Origin: Pseudomonadota bacterium
GTDB lineage: Bacteria; Pseudomonadota; Alphaproteobacteria; Rhizobiales; Xanthobacteraceae
Direction of reading: 5' to 3'
NCBI GenBank assembly: GCA_023386885.1
Contig: JAEWIX010000008.1
Span: 124,001-188,000, forward strand
Length of the DNA stretch: 64,000 bases
Shown here: piece after piece, positions 61,331 to 64,000 of the stretch
Position numbering within the stretch: position 1 is the first letter of the stretch
Layout of the letters: every line of letters starts with the position of its first letter
Translations under genes and position numbers: made by a program
Notes under the pieces: model-generated
The model's input: the letters and a program-made list of their open reading frames with translations, nothing else
Told to the model about the DNA's origin: nothing
Databases searched by the model: none

Positions 61331-61670
61331 GCGTAAAGTGCCCAAAACTTAACACCGGAAGATCGTCATTGACCGAAGGCGGCGAGACTCGATCCGGATG
61401 TCCCCAAAGACGTGCAAACCATACTGGTTGCCACAAAGCCCGCCAACTCACGCTTTTTTACGTATTGTTACCCCATTTCGCCGCATTGGCGCCGCGCGTT
61501 AACCATAATCCGGCCCGGCTCACGCGCAAGGACAATTCCCATCTCTCCAACTGGATAAAGTTACATTTAAAATCAAATACTTAATGGAATTATCTTCATT
61601 TCGTTCACCAAACGAAAACCCCGGCGCAAGACGCCGGGGTTTGCCAATTGTTTACTTTAGTTACAATTCG
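61331..61670. other. Gap between ftsZ and lpxC
   Basis: 340 bp. It contains the ftsZ terminator (61616-61642) and an AT-rich stretch (61555-61600, CATTTAAAATCAAATACTTA) that is the likely lpxC promoter area. No gene is supported. Confidence 0.5.
61616..61642 (-). terminator. Terminator of ftsZ
   Basis: AAACCCCGGCG (61616-61626) and CGCCGGGGTTT (61632-61642) pair perfectly around a 5-nt loop. On the minus strand the stem is followed by a T-rich run (TTTTCGTTT). It lies 28 bp past the ftsZ stop. Confidence 0.9.
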
Positions 61671-63449
61671 TCAGTTCGACTGCCGCCGCAAAAATGCGGG
61701 GATATCAAGATGATCGTCGCCCTGTGGCGCGGCCGCAACAGGTGCCGGACGGCCATGGTGATCGAGACCATGCGGCGCGGGACGCCGCGCGTACTCCGAC
61801 ACCGGCTCATGCGCGGCCATCTGCTGGGCGACGCTGCGCTGCGGCTTGCGCTCCTGCAGCGGCGGCATCTGTTCCATGGCCGGGCCGGACGCGCGTGCGG
61901 CGATCGGCGGCTCGGTCTCCTCGTCACGCCGACCGAGGCCGACATTGGCGAGACGCTGCAACAGCGACAGCCGGACCTTCTGCGGCTGATCCTGATCGAC
62001 CTCGCCCCGCGCCTGACGAATCTCGTTCTGGGCCGGCATCGGCAAGTCGTCGAACTTCGGCATCCGCGGCGTCCGCATCGGCATCCGCTCGGCGGCCTTC
62101 GGAATGAAGGACTCCGGTGGCGGCGGCTCATGCATCTCGGCACGCGGGGCTTCATGCTCCGGGAACAGTGATGGCTTCTGCGCGATCGGGCGCACCGTCA
62201 CATCGCCGTATAACGCGGGTTGCATCGGAGCCGGCGCCGGGGCCGGCATCGGCTCGGTCACGGCGGCTTCGATCGCGGCCATCATTGCGCGCTCATGGTT
62301 CGGGGCCTGCTGCGGCACGGGAGCCGGAGCCGGCTGACGCGGCGCCTCGGCGCGCGGGGCAGGAGCGGCAGTGGCAGCGGCGCGCTGACGTGCAGCGAGA
62401 TCGGCCAGCCGGTTGTCTGACAATGCACCCTGCGTCGTGCCGGCCGCGGAAGCGCCGTTCGGAGACGCGGCACGCGCGAGAGCGGCCTGTTCGATACCGG
62501 TAGCGACGACCGAGACGCGGATCGTGCCATCGAGATTCTCGTCGAAGGTCGCGCCGACGATGATGTTGGCGTCCGGATCGACTTCCTCGCGGATACGGGT
62601 CGCGGCTTCGTCGACCTCGAACAGGGTCATGTCCTTGCCGCCGGTGATCGAGATCAGAAGACCCCGCGCACCCTTCATCGAGGAATCGTCGATCAAAGGA
62701 TTGGCGATGGCGGCTTCGGCGGCGGTCAGCGCGCGCTTCTCGCCGGAAGCTTCACCGGTGCCCATCATCGCCTTGCCCATCTCGCGCATCACGGCGCGGA
62801 CGTCGGCGAAGTCGAGGTTGATGAGGCCTTCCTTCACCATCAGATCGGTGATGCAGGCAACGCCCGAATAGAGCACCTGGTCGGCCATCGCGAAGGCGTC
62901 GGCGAAGGTGGTTTTCTCGTTGGCGACCCGGAACAGGTTCTGGTTGGGGATGATCAGCAGCGTGTCGACCACCTTGTGGAGTTCGGTGATGCCCGACTCC
63001 GCCGTGCGCATGCGGCGCTGGCCTTCGAAATGGAACGGCTTGGTGACCACGCCAACCGTCAGAATGCCAAGGTCGCGCGCGGTGCGTGCGATCACCGGCG
63101 CCGCGCCGGTGCCCGTGCCGCCGCCCATGCCGGCGGTGACGAACACCATGTTGGCGCCCGACAGATGATCGCGAATTTCGTCGATCACCTCCTGCGCGGC
63201 GGCCGCGCCGACATCCGGCTGCGAACCGGCGCCGAGTCCTTGCGTTACCTCGGTGCCCATCTGCACGACGCGCTGGGCTTTCGTCATCGACAGCGCCTGG
63301 GCGTCGGTGTTGGCGACGACGAAGTCGACGCCTTCAAGACCGGCCGTGATCATGTTGTTGACCGCATTGCCGCCGGCGCCGCCGACTCCGAAGACGGTGA
63401 TCCGCGGCTTCAGCTCGCGAACATCAGGGGGTGTGAGATTGATGGTCAT
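61671..63449 (-). CDS. ftsZ: Cell division protein FtsZ
   Basis: 592 aa. The tubulin-like GTPase that forms the Z-ring. The N-terminal part has ITVFGVGGAGGNAVNNMITA, the G-box AGMGGGTGTGAAPVIA, and the T7 loop INLDFADVRAVMREMGKAMM with the catalytic Asp residues. The globular core ends near residue 320. Then comes a long Ala/Pro/Arg/Met-rich linker (about 325-575) and the conserved C-terminal peptide DIPAFLRRQ, which binds FtsA. The linker makes it much longer than E. coli FtsZ (383), as usual in alphaproteobacteria. ftsA lies upstream by 93 bp. Confidence 0.97.
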   Translation of the reverse strand: MTINLTPPDVRELKPRITVFGVGGAGGNAVNNMITAGLEGVDFVVANTDAQALSMTKAQRVVQMGTEVTQGLGAGSQPDVGAAAAQEVIDEIRDHLSGANMVFVTAGMGGGTGTGAAPVIARTARDLGILTVGVVTKPFHFEGQRRMRTAESGITELHKVVDTLLIIPNQNLFRVANEKTTFADAFAMADQVLYSGVACITDLMVKEGLINLDFADVRAVMREMGKAMMGTGEASGEKRALTAAEAAIANPLIDDSSMKGARGLLISITGGKDMTLFEVDEAATRIREEVDPDANIIVGATFDENLDGTIRVSVVATGIEQAALARAASPNGASAAGTTQGALSDNRLADLAARQRAAATAAPAPRAEAPRQPAPAPVPQQAPNHERAMMAAIEAAVTEPMPAPAPAPMQPALYGDVTVRPIAQKPSLFPEHEAPRAEMHEPPPPESFIPKAAERMPMRTPRMPKFDDLPMPAQNEIRQARGEVDQDQPQKVRLSLLQRLANVGLGRRDEETEPPIAARASGPAMEQMPPLQERKPQRSVAQQMAAHEPVSEYARRPAPHGLDHHGRPAPVAAAPQGDDHLDIPAFLRRQSN

Positions 63450-63542
63450 GGTTGCCTCTCGATTACGCGCGCTTGGGTTCGCAATGCCCCCGGCCTTGGG
63501 CCGAAGAAGTGGATGGTTGGAAATGTGCGTGGAACGAATTCA

Positions 63543-64000
63543 TCAGAAGCCCTCGCGCAGCCATTGGCCGACCTTGCCAAAGTAGCCGCCGGTTCCGGTT
63601 TTCAGGGGCCGCACGTGGCGGGGCTCGACGAATTCGAGGTGAGCGTATTGCGGGTAGACCAGAAGCCCCGACGGCACCGCGAAGGATGCGCTCTTGGCTT
63701 CGTTGGGTAGCCGGCCGAAACCGAGCGGACGGCCGACGCGCACCGAGCGCCCGAGAATCCGTGTCGCCAGTTCCGGCACGCCGGTGAGTTGCGACGCGCC
63801 GCCGCTCAATATGACGCGGGCGCGCGGCTCGGCGGCAAACGGCGAATCCTTCAGCCGGTCGCGCACCATTTCAAAGATCTCCTCGACGCGTTGCCGGACG
63901 ATGTTGGCGATCGTCGCGCGCGACACCACCTGCGGAAAATCCTGCTCGTCTTCACCCGCCGTCGGCACCGACATCAACTCGCGGGCATCCGAACCGCCAG
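63543..64000 (-). CDS. ftsA: Cell division protein FtsA, C-terminal part (runs off the right edge)
   Basis: 152 codons from the window edge to the stop at 63543. Visible are GGSDARELMSVPTAGEDEQD, EEIFEMVRDRLKDSPFAAEP, VILSGGASQLTGVPELATRI (phosphate-2/adenosine motif of the actin fold), RVGRPLGFGRLPNEAK and the C-terminal amphipathic end GGYFGKVGQWLREGF, which tethers FtsA to the membrane. It anchors FtsZ. The start and the 1A/1C domains are outside the window. Confidence 0.93.
   Translation of the reverse strand, partial: GGSDARELMSVPTAGEDEQDFPQVVSRATIANIVRQRVEEIFEMVRDRLKDSPFAAEPRARVILSGGASQLTGVPELATRILGRSVRVGRPLGFGRLPNEAKSASFAVPSGLLVYPQYAHLEFVEPRHVRPLKTGTGGYFGKVGQWLREGF

Overview
This looks like an ordinary chromosomal stretch of an alphaproteobacterium of the Bradyrhizobiaceae/Nitrobacteraceae group (Bradyrhizobium, Rhodopseudomonas, Afipia or Nitrobacter relatives). 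The signs are high-GC coding sequence, a circularly permuted two-piece tmRNA with the tag ANDNFAPVAQAA, a stand-alone SspB adaptor, an ftsA-ftsZ-lpxC-bamD-recN-ligA cluster, and several copies of the intergenic palindromes that produce the spurious peptide MPGLVPGIHVF in this group. The genus cannot be fixed from the sequence alone. I see no prophage, insertion sequence, CRISPR array, tRNA or rRNA gene.

Layout. 1-5.2 kb (minus): start of a LuxR-type regulator, ispE, an exported TPR protein and ETF-ubiquinone oxidoreductase. 5.3-14.7 kb: a family-4-like uracil-DNA glycosylase that has lost two of four Fe-S cysteines, a GT39-like membrane glycosyltransferase, rnhB, an SMR transporter, a radical SAM protein, a small glycosyltransferase, an orphan NitT/TauT-type ABC ATPase, a betaine-type ABC system with permease and binding protein fused, and an LprI-like secreted protein. 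14.8-20.2 kb (minus): a branched-chain amino acid region with promoter, LLIIVV leader peptide, hairpin and terminator (a textbook attenuator) ahead of ilvI, then ilvN, eamA-like and lysE-like exporters, and ilvC.

20.2-29.6 kb: divergent miaA and serB, an arsC-like reductase, then a minus-strand run of split chrA, thyA-folA, hflK-hflC, DUF2065 and degP (envelope proteolysis). 29.7-33.8 kb (plus): ssrA, sspB, fumC, a DUF4169 gene and two related ribbon-helix-helix genes. 33.8-43.9 kb: a large AsmA-like protein, an MFS carrier beside a D-lactate dehydrogenase-like flavoprotein, a thioesterase, and a UvrD/PcrA helicase with an in-frame insertion carrying a C10 tract.

44-55 kb: an ABC-2 exporter pair, a glycine-zipper protein divergent from an L,D-transpeptidase, a membrane/spermidine-synthase fusion, a PYROXD2-like oxidoreductase, a cluster of DnaA-box-like motifs, prmA, a small protein and aminopeptidase P. 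55-64 kb (minus): ligA, recN, bamD, lpxC, ftsZ and the end of ftsA.

Most of the window is housekeeping. No wholly new system is evident. The features most worth following up are the ilv attenuator with exporters built into the pathway cluster, the ssrA-sspB linkage, the cysteine-poor uracil-DNA glycosylase, the uvrD insertion, the DnaA-box-like cluster and the DUF4169/RHH group.
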